Below, piece after piece: positions 24,201 to 32,166 of a DNA stretch of 35,386 bases (the first letter of the stretch is position 1; each line of letters starts with the position of its first letter). The notes under the pieces were generated by a model. The model made no database searches and was not told the DNA's origin. It saw nothing but the letters and a program-made list of their open reading frames with translations. Made by a program: the position numbers and the translations under genes. The stretch is from Candidatus Cryptobacteroides intestinigallinarum (GTDB lineage Bacteria > Bacteroidota > Bacteroidia > Bacteroidales > UBA932): contig JADIMK010000030.1 of assembly GCA_017694785.1 (NCBI GenBank), forward strand, positions 1-35,386, written 5' to 3'.

Positions 24201-24317
24201 GACATAACAGTCAGAAGGTCTTCAGGCGATATGGTGACAGTGGAGATCTCAGACAAGAACGGCAAGAGACTTTCAGTCAAGACCATCAACGGGGAGCCAA
24301 TCAGCGTAAAGCTGTGA
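21210..24317 (+). CDS. Serine hydrolase fused to a six-hairpin glycosidase-like protein
   Basis: This 1035-residue product joins two enzyme modules. Residues about 40-375 are a beta-lactamase/transpeptidase-fold serine hydrolase: MWSTSKSF gives Ser100 and Lys103 of SxxK, CYNSLATYML gives Tyr217 of the YxS/YxN motif, and TAGMWGQFIYVFP is the third motif. Residues about 380-610 look like an N-terminal beta-sandwich, and about 615-960 an (alpha/alpha)6 barrel (IWANDQAEYICPFFPFLGY, then CGDRGDAAMIAYGAGRFALA, AESGLYCRVYTEGLFGLRPT). I cannot assign a GH family. The Lipobox IAGC points to a lipoprotein; a second ATG at 21243 puts it at a more usual distance (Cys24), so 21243 may be the true start. 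It is 17 bases after GH110. Deacylation plus glycan cleavage is a plausible joint role, but is inference. Confidence 0.82.
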   Translation: MTDYNNKNNRSMITLERHTLAGLAAPVFASMIIAGCSAAPADIPRAEGSDEMKAAIAAYVEEAAQKDIDINSIMVIQDGKVTAEAYVNGWTADDPHQMWSTSKSFTSFAVGFAIKEGKLSLDDKMADIFPQEAKAVLDTLSNEEFKANLLDADIRDYLVMACGQKRDATYVLGERYAAEGLQGIDSLDSFLRQHGKNLIEEFFTVPFEEKPGTYNCYNSLATYMLSAAVQKVTGEKIVDYLYPRLFRPLGMEKPLWDEVQGINCGGWGLWLKPEDMARTGLMMLDKGKYDGRQTVPADYLAEASESYFSWDLPDGSRTMEDRYRSTGYGYQIWQNPDAFYTAGMWGQFIYVFPRLNAVVVATAEVKDDDSKESALIWKHIVPVLRKDGNTVPAGEKTRWTIEGDHAIAWNVESGDPEHYDHIEMSGERISVIYEYGVDPCGAFTLRRNVIWPLLRKYPNDTYGHTSMQFCQDFLDGATADGHRIVKGQTEKIMLDGKMTVVSRNGRLSITRCLFPSVGKAAICEEYTICNLSSDSVCVKIPARRDEYLTDKATGVDGEYHLIARTSHSSDIIKTLAPSETMSFGAEVIGYKYPEIEEYIDISLEKSLRDAFVSEVCGKLVLSTPDPVLNTMFAFAKIRGSESLFRTKGGLTHSPGGGYYYSAIWANDQAEYICPFFPFLGYAKGNEAAMNAFLHFATFMNDAYEALPSSVIAEFTDIWNGCGDRGDAAMIAYGAGRFALAYGEPDAAQRLWPLIRWCLEYCRQHLTEDGVVASDTDELENRFPSGKANLCTSSLYYDALVSASYLAETQEEKDMYRDQAGKMKEAIESYFGADMKGFRAYRYYDGNDLLRSWICIPLTMGIYDRKEGTADALLSKYLWTENGILTQEGTAVFWDRATLYALRGIFAAGRTEDALSHLQQYSTRRLLGEHVPYAVEAWPENDQRHLSAESGLYCRVYTEGLFGLRPTGFRSIDITPHLPEGWESMALSDVYACSGTPYDITVRRSSGDMVTVEISDKNGKRLSVKTINGEPISVKL

Positions 24318-24336
24318 ACATGGCGGGATGAGACGA

Positions 24337-24416
24337 CCGGACAACAGAACATCCGGACGACATTTCATCCGGACAACATTACTTCCAGACAACATTACTT
24401 CCAGACAACATTACAC
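24337..24416. repeat. 16-bp tandem repeat (5 copies) inside operon 1
   Basis: Five 16-bp units grade from CCGGACAACAGAACAT to CCAGACAACATTACTT in the 124-bp gap between the fusion gene and the propeller gene. No promoter is visible, so it would be part of the operon mRNA. Confidence 0.88.
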
Positions 24417-24441
24417 AGAAAGCATATAACCACATGAGAAT

Positions 24442-25935
24442 ATGAACAGAAACAGACTTTGCATTCTTCTTGCAGCGGCAGCAGGCCTTATCCTGGCGTG
24501 GTCCTGCCACAAGGACAATATTCCGGCTGAGCCAGAGGAGCCTGCCGTATATGATGTGAGCCCATACGCTGAAGAGGGCTGGGACATATATACAGGCACC
24601 GGCTACAGATACGGGGCATCGATAATAGTAAACAGCGACGGTTCGGCAGACCTCTGGCTTGCAGCTCCGGGCGGCACTTTCGGGGACGGAGTGAAGACAT
24701 ATCTCTCGGACGAGCAGGAAGCACAGCCGCTCGGCACAGACAGGACCCTCGCCCAGTATTTTGAATTCCAGGAGGAGTTTGTATGCGTAAGCCTCTGCTG
24801 CCCGTCATGGAACAGCAGCAAGGAAGGGTTTACCCTGTCGCTCTACAGCTGGGCCGGGGACTATGAGGCGACCGTATCAGGAAAGCCGGTGGCAACCACC
24901 AGGTTCGACAACTACACTGACAATTCCTGGCTTAAGATCTACGCCGGAGAAAGCGCAGACGGATCGGAAAAATTCCCTGCCGGGAAATATCTCTGGGTAA
25001 TGTCGGAAGGAACCGCAAGCTCCGGGATATGGAAATGCGTCACTCCAGGATCAGGAGCACAGACCAATGCCGTATCGTATATAGATGGACAGGAGACTGA
25101 AGGACAGTTCTTCAGCATGATATGCACAAGGGACGGATCTTCGGAAATCTACTGGGACAAGATAGTATATATGCACTCTGATGACGGAGGCAAGACATGG
25201 ACAGATGAGGTAGCTTCTCTTCTGCCGACTGAAGGCAGCCGCGATGCACTGTCATGCTGCGATCCTGGAGTGGCATACTGGGGCGGCTACTACTATATAG
25301 GCTATACCTCCACAGAAGACAAGTCCGGGAGATACAACCATGTCTATATGGCCAGAAGCAAGTCGCCTGCAGGACCTTGGGAAAAATGGAACGGCAACGG
25401 TTGGGGCGGAGACGATCCGCAGCCTGCTGTGACATTCGAGGGGACTCCAAGCGGATTCGGAGCGGGAGAGCCGTGCATAGTAGTATACAACGGGACTGTC
25501 TATCTCTATTATTCATGGAACGAATGGAACACTACCACCACACGTCTGTCCACAGCCCCGGCCTCGGATCCCGACTGGCCGGCAAGGCTTGAGTCCAGAG
25601 GCACTGTCATAGACAAGACAGACATGGAGGCCCCGGACCACACGGATGTGAAATATGTCGAGAGAAGCAGGAAATTCATAGCCATCCATGCTGTGGAACG
25701 CGATACTGACGGAAGCTATCTCCAGAGATGGGAATCAGAAGACGGAATCAGCTTCAGTATGGCAGGCAAAGTCGAAGGTTCACTCCGCAAAGGCATCATA
25801 AACGCAGGGATGAGCGGAGACGGCGAAGGTCATGTGAAACCGGACGCAACACAATACCTCTGCTACGCGCACAGCGATGCACCGAGGACCTGGGGACATT
25901 GGGCAACATGGTGGTCTCCACTGACATGGAAATGA
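24442..25935 (+). CDS. Beta-propeller surface lipoprotein, glycosidase-like (operon 1)
   Basis: The 497-residue product has a lipobox AWSC (Cys22) followed by HKDN. The body has propeller features: an Asp-box SDDGGKTW near residue 246, and repeated blade-like segments such as GVAYWGGYYYIGYTST, HVYMARSKSPAGPWEKW, CIVVYNGTVYLYYSWNEW and DVKYVERSRKFIAIHAVERD. The layout resembles GH43/GH32-type and DUF4185-like five-bladed propellers, but the Arg triad of sialidases is not obvious. Domains before residue 180 form a beta-rich region (possible carbohydrate-binding or first blades). It ends operon 1 after GH110 and the fusion protein. A glycosidase or glycan-binding role at the cell surface is inference from fold and context; the family is not identified. 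Confidence 0.7.
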   Translation: MNRNRLCILLAAAAGLILAWSCHKDNIPAEPEEPAVYDVSPYAEEGWDIYTGTGYRYGASIIVNSDGSADLWLAAPGGTFGDGVKTYLSDEQEAQPLGTDRTLAQYFEFQEEFVCVSLCCPSWNSSKEGFTLSLYSWAGDYEATVSGKPVATTRFDNYTDNSWLKIYAGESADGSEKFPAGKYLWVMSEGTASSGIWKCVTPGSGAQTNAVSYIDGQETEGQFFSMICTRDGSSEIYWDKIVYMHSDDGGKTWTDEVASLLPTEGSRDALSCCDPGVAYWGGYYYIGYTSTEDKSGRYNHVYMARSKSPAGPWEKWNGNGWGGDDPQPAVTFEGTPSGFGAGEPCIVVYNGTVYLYYSWNEWNTTTTRLSTAPASDPDWPARLESRGTVIDKTDMEAPDHTDVKYVERSRKFIAIHAVERDTDGSYLQRWESEDGISFSMAGKVEGSLRKGIINAGMSGDGEGHVKPDATQYLCYAHSDAPRTWGHWATWWSPLTWK

Positions 25936-25956
25936 TCCTGCTGTTCCGAGGCTGCG

Positions 25957-25992
25957 TTTTTTTACAGAATTGAAAAAAACTGAACGATTTGT
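25957..25992 (+). promoter_or_regulatory. HTCS operator-like motif 2
   Basis: T7, A-rich core and TGAACGATTTGT, aligned without gaps to 19214-19249. It lies 25 bases upstream of the -7-like element of operon 2 and starts 21 bases after the operon 1 stop codon. Confidence 0.65.
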
Positions 25993-26017
25993 AAAACAGT
26001 AAAACGGACATTTTGGC

Positions 26018-26025
26018 TAATATTG
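26018..26025 (+). promoter_or_regulatory. -7-like element of PUL operon 2
   Basis: TAATATTG matches TAnnTTTG except at one position and occurs at nearly the same distance from the operator motif as TATATTTG in operon 1. Transcription would begin near 26031 and leave a leader of about 107 bases before the first gene. Confidence 0.55.
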
Positions 26026-26137
26026 TTACCGAAGGAAGCAGACAGGCTCTTGATTTCATAAGTCAACTGACAGGCAACAGATTGTTTCCGGAAGAAACTG
26101 AACACATATCACAATAACACAACTAATATCAAAAGTC

Positions 26138-27406
26138 ATGAAAAGAATTCTATCATTATTCGCCTTATGCGGACTTTTCGTTCTTGGTTCATGCAAGAAA
26201 GACAACAAGGCAATTGAAAAGGACTTCGATTTCGGAGCCAGCGCCACAGAGACACTCATCGGGGAGACGGTGACATTCACTGATTATTCCATCAATGTGC
26301 AAAGCCGTACATGGACATTCCCTGACGGCACACCGGCCACTTCGGACAAGGCTGTAGCCGATGTAGTATTCAATGCTGCCGGAGAAAAGGATGTCACTCT
26401 TACAGTAACATATTCTGACGGCACACAGGACAGCGGCACAATAAAGATAACGGTACTCAACCCTATGTCCGCTGAAATCACAGCCGAAGGCCTGACCCCT
26501 AAAGGCTGCGCAAAGAAAGGAACTGAGATCACTTTCTCTCTTGATAAAGTGGAAGGAGACCCTACTTCATACGAATGGTCATTCCCGGGTGGCACACCTG
26601 CGACATCAACAGCGGTATCACCGAAAGTGGTATGGAACGACCAGATCAATGACGTCGAGGTATCCTGCAAGCTCACAAGGGAAAGCGACGGAGCCACAGT
26701 CACTGTGACCAGACATATCATAGCAGGAAATTATCCTATGTTCGTAAAGGATGAGCAGTACGGTCTGGATGTATACGGATTCGAGCAAGGCGAAGTCAAT
26801 AGGGTATGGTACAACTGGGGAAACTTCCCTAGTGAAGCTGCAGGTGAACATGCAGATCTCATGACCATAGTTGACGGCGGAGCCAACGGCACGGCCAAAT
26901 GTATGAAGATGGATATCTCAAAGACTATGGGAGACTGCATCTGGGAACATGCCACCAGGAACAACTGGTCCAACAATCCATGGCTGACTTCGGGAGAAGA
27001 ATATGAGCTTTCACTCTGGTTCAAGGCAGATCTTCCTTCAGCGGGCACCATGGCAGGATGCATATGGCTGAATATATTCTCTTTCGTTCCTGATTACCTC
27101 AACGATCCGCTCAGAGCCCTCAATGGACAGGCGAGCTGGTCAACCATCTTCCCTGGTGATGAATTCACCGTTACTTCTCAGACCAAGCTCTGGGAAGGCA
27201 CGATAACTGAGATAGGAGGTACAGAACAAGCTCCTGAATTCAAGAACCTCCTTACTACAGAATGGCAGAAGTATACCTTCACATTCACTGTCGAAGAAGG
27301 AAATCCTGGCGACATATTCAAGAACTGCTACCTTGCTTTCGGAATCACTGGAGTAGGAGCAACAGTTTATGTCGATGAGATCCAGCTCAACCTTATAGAA
27401 AAATAG
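26138..27406 (+). CDS. PKD-domain surface glycan-binding lipoprotein
   Basis: The 422-residue product has a lipobox LGSC (Cys19) and KKDN after it, a typical surface-export context. Two PKD-like domains follow (about 26-110 with SRTWTFPDGTPAT, and about 113-195 with SYEWSFPGGTPAT). The C-terminal part (about 200-422) looks like a jelly-roll carbohydrate-binding domain (YELSLWFKADLPSAG, WQKYTFTFTVEEG, ATVYVDEIQLNLI). It is probably a surface glycan-binding protein of the PUL. Most such proteins follow susD; here it precedes susC. It is the first gene of operon 2, with 23 bases to susC. The glycan bound cannot be read from the sequence, but the GH110 enzymes point to alpha-galactosylated glycans. 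Confidence 0.8.
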   Translation: MKRILSLFALCGLFVLGSCKKDNKAIEKDFDFGASATETLIGETVTFTDYSINVQSRTWTFPDGTPATSDKAVADVVFNAAGEKDVTLTVTYSDGTQDSGTIKITVLNPMSAEITAEGLTPKGCAKKGTEITFSLDKVEGDPTSYEWSFPGGTPATSTAVSPKVVWNDQINDVEVSCKLTRESDGATVTVTRHIIAGNYPMFVKDEQYGLDVYGFEQGEVNRVWYNWGNFPSEAAGEHADLMTIVDGGANGTAKCMKMDISKTMGDCIWEHATRNNWSNNPWLTSGEEYELSLWFKADLPSAGTMAGCIWLNIFSFVPDYLNDPLRALNGQASWSTIFPGDEFTVTSQTKLWEGTITEIGGTEQAPEFKNLLTTEWQKYTFTFTVEEGNPGDIFKNCYLAFGITGVGATVYVDEIQLNLIEK

Positions 27407-27429
27407 GCCAACAATCACCCTATCAGAAT

Positions 27430-30400
27430 ATGATAAAAAAATGCATAGCCCTGCTCTGCCTGGTGCAGGTGGGGCTTGCTGCTTTTGCGCAGCAGACTGT
27501 CACAGGACATGTGACTGACAGCCAGGGAGATCCTATTCCATGGGCTGACGTATACCAGAAAGGTACCACAAACGGGACAGTAACCGATGACAGCGGGTAT
27601 TACAGCATAACCGTAAATTCATCTGAAGCAGTACTGGTAGCCAATTTCATCGGATATCAGAGCGCAGAACTTCCGGTAGACGGGAAAATCACACTGGACT
27701 TTACCCTCCAGTCCGATGCCGAGATGCTTGACAATGCAGTCGTGATAGGATACGGTACTGCAAGAAGAGAGGACCTCACAGGCTCAGTAGCTTCAATCAA
27801 CCCGGAGAATCTCAACAACCAGGTGATCTTCTCTGTGGATGATGCACTGAAGGGTGGTGTGGCAGGACTCATGGTCTCGTCCACAAGCGGCCAGCCTGGA
27901 GCAGCCACAAAGATGCTCATCCGTGGTGCCAGCTCCCTGTCAGGTTCTACCGGACCGCTGATTGTGGTGGACGGTTTCCCCCTCACAGGAGTGAACACAT
28001 CATCCGGAATGGGAATGGGCAACCTTGACTCTCAGATGAGCGGCCTTGCCTTGATAAACCCCGAGGACATCGCATCCATTGAAGTCCTGAAAGACGCGTC
28101 TTCTACAGCAATCTACGGCAACAGGGGCGCAAACGGAGTCATAATGATCACCACCAAGAAAGGACGCGGATCATCAGGAAGGATCCAGTACAACGGATAT
28201 GTCAGCATGCAGTCATTGCCGAGGAAGCTTGAAATGCTTGATTTCAAGGGATATGCTACCATGATGAACGAGCTCAACCCGATGTACGACCTGTTCTCTG
28301 ACACTGACGGCAACCTCAGGAACTTTGACTTCGACAAGATAGAAAGCATAGACTGGCAGGACAGGCTCTACAGGACCGGTTTCATCCAGAACCACAACCT
28401 GTCCATCCAGAGCTCCAGCGACAAGACCAATTTCCTGATCAGCGGGTCTTTCATGCAGAACGAGTCTATCATCATATCGACCAACTGGACCAAATTCACA
28501 GCCAAGGCCAACATCGACCACAGGTTCACCGACAAGTTCCGTGTAGGTGTCGACATCAACTACAGCCGCATCAAGGATGACGGTGTACCTACTTCAGGAG
28601 GGAACGGTACGGCGATAGGTACAGTAATGAGCGCATTGACTTCACAGCCTTTTGACCTGACCGACGAAGACACACAGGCATATTTCAGAAGGGCCGGACT
28701 CCAGCAGTACCAGATAGATGCCTTCAATACGGCCAACAAGCAGAATCCTGTGACCATGGCAAATGACATCACCATGCTGAAGATCCTGAACAGGACCATC
28801 GTCAACTCATACCTCGAATATGACATAATCGATGACCTGACCCTCAGGGTGACAGGAGGACTGGACAACTACTCGCTTGAAGACAAGCAGTTCTACCCTA
28901 CCACGACTCCACGAGGCTATCTGTACAACTCACAGGCGTGCATGGCCAATATCTCCACCTTCGGCTGGCTCAACGAGAACACCCTCACATGGTCCCCGAC
29001 ATTCGGCAGGCACAAGCTCAACCTCATGGCCGGTGTCACCGAACAGGGTACCCGCTACTACTACACTGCCACCGACGCATCTTCATTTGAGAATGAGACC
29101 CTCGGATTCAACAACCTCCAGATGGCCACAGACTTCAATTCGTTCTCAAATACAAGCTCCACGACGATGATGTCCTTCATATTCAGGGGGCATTATTCAT
29201 ACGATGACAGATATATCGGCACATTCACATTCAGACGAGACGGTACATCCACTTTCGTCAAGAATAAATGGGGTTCTTTCTACTCAGGAGCCTTCGCATG
29301 GAACGCCAAGCAGGAGAAATTCCTCCGGAATGTCAACGCCATCAGCACTCTCAGGCTCAGGCTTTCAGTCGGAGAAGTCGGAAACTCCAGCGTACCTACT
29401 TCCGGTTCATTTGCCCAGCTGTACAATACCAATACAGCCTTCGGCACTGACCTCAGCATAGGACAGTCGCCACTGACACTGGCGAACGAAGACCTCACCT
29501 GGGAAAAGACCCTGGAATACAATGTAGGACTTGAACTCGGACTCTGGGGTGAGAGACTGCATTTCGATCTCGACCTCTACCACAAGACCACCCGTGATCT
29601 TCTGCTTGAGGCACCGGTACTGAACATTTCAGGCTATACAAAGGCATGGCAGAACATAGGAAGCATCCGGAACATGGGTGCAGAGCTTTCAATGTCTGCT
29701 ATCCTTATTGATAAGCATGACTTCCAATGGTCGCTCAACGCCAACCTCTCGCACAACAGGTCCAAGATCCTAAAGCTCGGACAGAACGGAGCCCCTATCT
29801 ACCTCGGCATCACCTGTCTTGACGGACAGAACGCAGTGATTCTCCGCGAGGGCGGAAGTGTCGGTGAACTCTACGGCTACAGGGCCATAGGACTTTACCA
29901 GCTTGATGAATTTGACGCTGCACCGAGCGCGACAGACCCTGACGAGACAGTCTATACCCTCAAGCCTGGAATCCCTGCTCAGGGAGGAGAACAGCCTGGT
30001 TCGCTCAAGCTCTGGGACAAGGACGGCAACGGACAGATTGACGATGCCGACAGAGAGGTGATCGGAAACTTCCTTCCTACTGTCTATGGAGCATTCTCCA
30101 CTACATTCAACTACAAGGCATTCAACCTCTATCTCGGCTTCCAGTACTCTGTAGGCAATGACCTCTACAATGCGAACTACAGCATGATCGCATCATATAA
30201 CGGAGACGGCTCCAACCAGGTGGCTTACTGGAACGACAGGTGGACGACACAGAACCAGTCATCCCGCTACTATTCACAGATTCCGGATGGACTTGTATCC
30301 TCAGCATTCGTTGAAGATGCGTCTTTCCTGAGATTCTCGACGGCAAGGCTGACATATACCTTTTCACCGAAGCTCCTGCGGAGGGCAAAGCACATAGAAT

Positions 30401-30579
30401 CATGCAGACTGTATGTGTCAGCAGACAATATCTGTGTGTTCACCAAATATTCCGGCTATGACCCGGAGGTCGGCATAAGCCAGAACTCTGCCGCTGCAAT
30501 CTTGTCGCAGGGATTCGACTACGGCAACTTCCCTAAGGCAAGGACATTTACCTTCGGTGTAAACATTTCATTCAAATAG
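27430..30579 (+). CDS. susC: SusC/RagA family TonB-dependent glycan importer
   Basis: The 1049-residue product has a signal peptide (MIKKCIALLCLVQVGLAAFA), a CarboxypepD_reg domain directly after it (about 22-98; VTGHVTDSQGDPIPWADVY), a plug (about 105-240) with the SusC signature IEVLKDASSTAIYGNRGANG followed by VIMITTKKG, and a barrel ending TFTFGVNISFK. It has no N-terminal STN domain, which fits control by an HTCS rather than by an ECF-sigma/anti-sigma pair. It imports glycan fragments captured by the SusD partner, with energy from TonB. It follows the PKD lipoprotein by 23 bases; the susD start is 12 bases beyond its stop codon. The symbol is used in the family sense. Confidence 0.96.
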   Translation: MIKKCIALLCLVQVGLAAFAQQTVTGHVTDSQGDPIPWADVYQKGTTNGTVTDDSGYYSITVNSSEAVLVANFIGYQSAELPVDGKITLDFTLQSDAEMLDNAVVIGYGTARREDLTGSVASINPENLNNQVIFSVDDALKGGVAGLMVSSTSGQPGAATKMLIRGASSLSGSTGPLIVVDGFPLTGVNTSSGMGMGNLDSQMSGLALINPEDIASIEVLKDASSTAIYGNRGANGVIMITTKKGRGSSGRIQYNGYVSMQSLPRKLEMLDFKGYATMMNELNPMYDLFSDTDGNLRNFDFDKIESIDWQDRLYRTGFIQNHNLSIQSSSDKTNFLISGSFMQNESIIISTNWTKFTAKANIDHRFTDKFRVGVDINYSRIKDDGVPTSGGNGTAIGTVMSALTSQPFDLTDEDTQAYFRRAGLQQYQIDAFNTANKQNPVTMANDITMLKILNRTIVNSYLEYDIIDDLTLRVTGGLDNYSLEDKQFYPTTTPRGYLYNSQACMANISTFGWLNENTLTWSPTFGRHKLNLMAGVTEQGTRYYYTATDASSFENETLGFNNLQMATDFNSFSNTSSTTMMSFIFRGHYSYDDRYIGTFTFRRDGTSTFVKNKWGSFYSGAFAWNAKQEKFLRNVNAISTLRLRLSVGEVGNSSVPTSGSFAQLYNTNTAFGTDLSIGQSPLTLANEDLTWEKTLEYNVGLELGLWGERLHFDLDLYHKTTRDLLLEAPVLNISGYTKAWQNIGSIRNMGAELSMSAILIDKHDFQWSLNANLSHNRSKILKLGQNGAPIYLGITCLDGQNAVILREGGSVGELYGYRAIGLYQLDEFDAAPSATDPDETVYTLKPGIPAQGGEQPGSLKLWDKDGNGQIDDADREVIGNFLPTVYGAFSTTFNYKAFNLYLGFQYSVGNDLYNANYSMIASYNGDGSNQVAYWNDRWTTQNQSSRYYSQIPDGLVSSAFVEDASFLRFSTARLTYTFSPKLLRRAKHIESCRLYVSADNICVFTKYSGYDPEVGISQNSAAAILSQGFDYGNFPKARTFTFGVNISFK

Positions 30580-30583
30580 GAGG
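30578..30583 (+). promoter_or_regulatory. Strong Shine-Dalgarno site overlapping the SusC stop
   Basis: AGGAGG, whose first two bases belong to the TAG stop codon of susC, lies 8 bases before the susD ATG. Strong Shine-Dalgarno sites are rare in Bacteroidota, so this may favour re-initiation and a fixed SusC:SusD ratio. Confidence 0.7.
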
Positions 30584-30591
30584 AAAAGAAA

Positions 30592-32166
30592 ATGAGACGT
30601 ATACTGATATTACTTCTTCCGTTCCTGTGGCTTGCCTCATCCTGCAACTTCCTGGAGACAAAGGTCGAGAGCAACATAACGACCAAGAACTTCTTCAAGA
30701 CAGCAGCCGATTTCGACATGGCCCTGACAGGCATCTACTATACATTCACTTCAGTTGAATGGGATCCGCAGCACCGCTACGGCAACTATTTCACAGGCTT
30801 CATGTACTGGGGCAGGATAGGTACCGACGAATGTTTCGTGCCTTCCGCCAACAACGGAGAGGACATGATAGGATTCTACACCTATACCCCGGAACATCTG
30901 TTCGTCGAGAAAGTATGGTTCATGCAGTACCTCGGCATCCAGAGGGCCAATGTAGTGCTCAACAGACTTGCTGAATATACCGGAGACAGTATCTCGCAGC
31001 AGGACAAGGACAGGATAGCCGGAGAAGCATACTTCCTCAGGGGATGGTTCTACTTCCAGCTCGCGCGATACTTCGGAGAAGTGCCTCTTGTACTGACCGA
31101 GACCACAGACATCAGTGCACTGGACACCAGGAAAGCATCCCTGGCCGAAGTCTACAGCCAGGTCATCAAGGACTACGAGGAAGCTGAAAGACTCCTCCCG
31201 GAGACCAACACCGTAGGACATGCGCACAAATATGCGGCTACTGCCCTCAAGGCAAGGGCATACCTGCAGATGGCAGGCAAACCTCTTGAAGACCATGCTG
31301 CAGCAGCTCTCGCGGCCCAGGCCTGCCGTGATGTGATTGGAAGCGGGAAGTTCTCTCTTGTCACCGACTATTTCTCCCAGTTCGACGGCAAGCATGAGCA
31401 CAACAGCGAATACATATTTGATGTCGAATTCGACAATACCCACAGCAACTCTCTCTACGGAGGTCAGGTGGGAACAACTGACGGCATCCCTACAGAAGAC
31501 CAGATATACTGGACACAGGTCAGGGCCTTTCCTGAGATGTACAAGAAATTCGAGGAGAATGACCTGAGAAGAGGGTCTGTAAATCCAGGAGGTCATGCTG
31601 TCCTCAACCCCGATACCCAGAAGATGGAAATCGTCTATGACGCGGACTATGAAGGCAACTACTGGGTCTACAAGTTCCGTCATCCTCTCGACAAGGCAGA
31701 CAGAGGGAGCAGCTGGGCCAACTGGTGCAACAACATCAATTTCCCTATAATCCGATATGCAGACGTGCTTCTTATGCTCGCAGAAGCTGAATACAGGGAC
31801 AGCGGCACTCCTTCAGACGAAGCCATAGAATACGTCAACCAGGTTAGACGCAGAGGCTATGGTGTGGACATCATGACTCCGAATGAAGATGTGGACTATC
31901 ATCTTGGAGATGAACCGTTTGAAAAGTTCATCCTTGATGAAAGAAGCCGTGAACTCTGCTTCGAGGGCCACAGATGGGCTGACCTTGTCCGCTTCGGCAA
32001 ACTACAGGAAGCCTACCGCTCTGTGGGTCAGGATCCGGACTGGGTGCTTACTCCTACCTACCAGACCCTTATGAACAACTGCCAGGAAAAGCACTCCATA
32101 TTTCCTATCCCGCAATCAGTAATTGATGCTTCAAACGGGGCGATAAAACAGAATCCGCTATGGTAA
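30592..32166 (+). CDS. susD: SusD/RagB family glycan-binding outer-membrane lipoprotein
   Basis: The 524-residue product has a lipobox ASSC (Cys18) and SusD/RagB features: an N-terminal ETKVESNITTKNFFKTAADF, TPR-like helices (DKDRIAGEAYFLRGWFYFQL), and a C-terminal LDERSRELCFEGHRWADLVR, the best-conserved SusD segment. It ends at the usual NGAIKQNPLW. It forms the lid of the SusC channel and binds the glycan at the outer surface. Its TAA stop overlaps the ATG of the next gene (ATGGTAA), indicating coupled translation. Confidence 0.96.
   Translation: MRRILILLLPFLWLASSCNFLETKVESNITTKNFFKTAADFDMALTGIYYTFTSVEWDPQHRYGNYFTGFMYWGRIGTDECFVPSANNGEDMIGFYTYTPEHLFVEKVWFMQYLGIQRANVVLNRLAEYTGDSISQQDKDRIAGEAYFLRGWFYFQLARYFGEVPLVLTETTDISALDTRKASLAEVYSQVIKDYEEAERLLPETNTVGHAHKYAATALKARAYLQMAGKPLEDHAAAALAAQACRDVIGSGKFSLVTDYFSQFDGKHEHNSEYIFDVEFDNTHSNSLYGGQVGTTDGIPTEDQIYWTQVRAFPEMYKKFEENDLRRGSVNPGGHAVLNPDTQKMEIVYDADYEGNYWVYKFRHPLDKADRGSSWANWCNNINFPIIRYADVLLMLAEAEYRDSGTPSDEAIEYVNQVRRRGYGVDIMTPNEDVDYHLGDEPFEKFILDERSRELCFEGHRWADLVRFGKLQEAYRSVGQDPDWVLTPTYQTLMNNCQEKHSIFPIPQSVIDASNGAIKQNPLW

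Noticed and set aside
24442..25935. Sialidase assignment for the operon 1 propeller
   Set aside because: An Asp-box is present, but the FRIP motif and Arg triad of sialidases are not seen.
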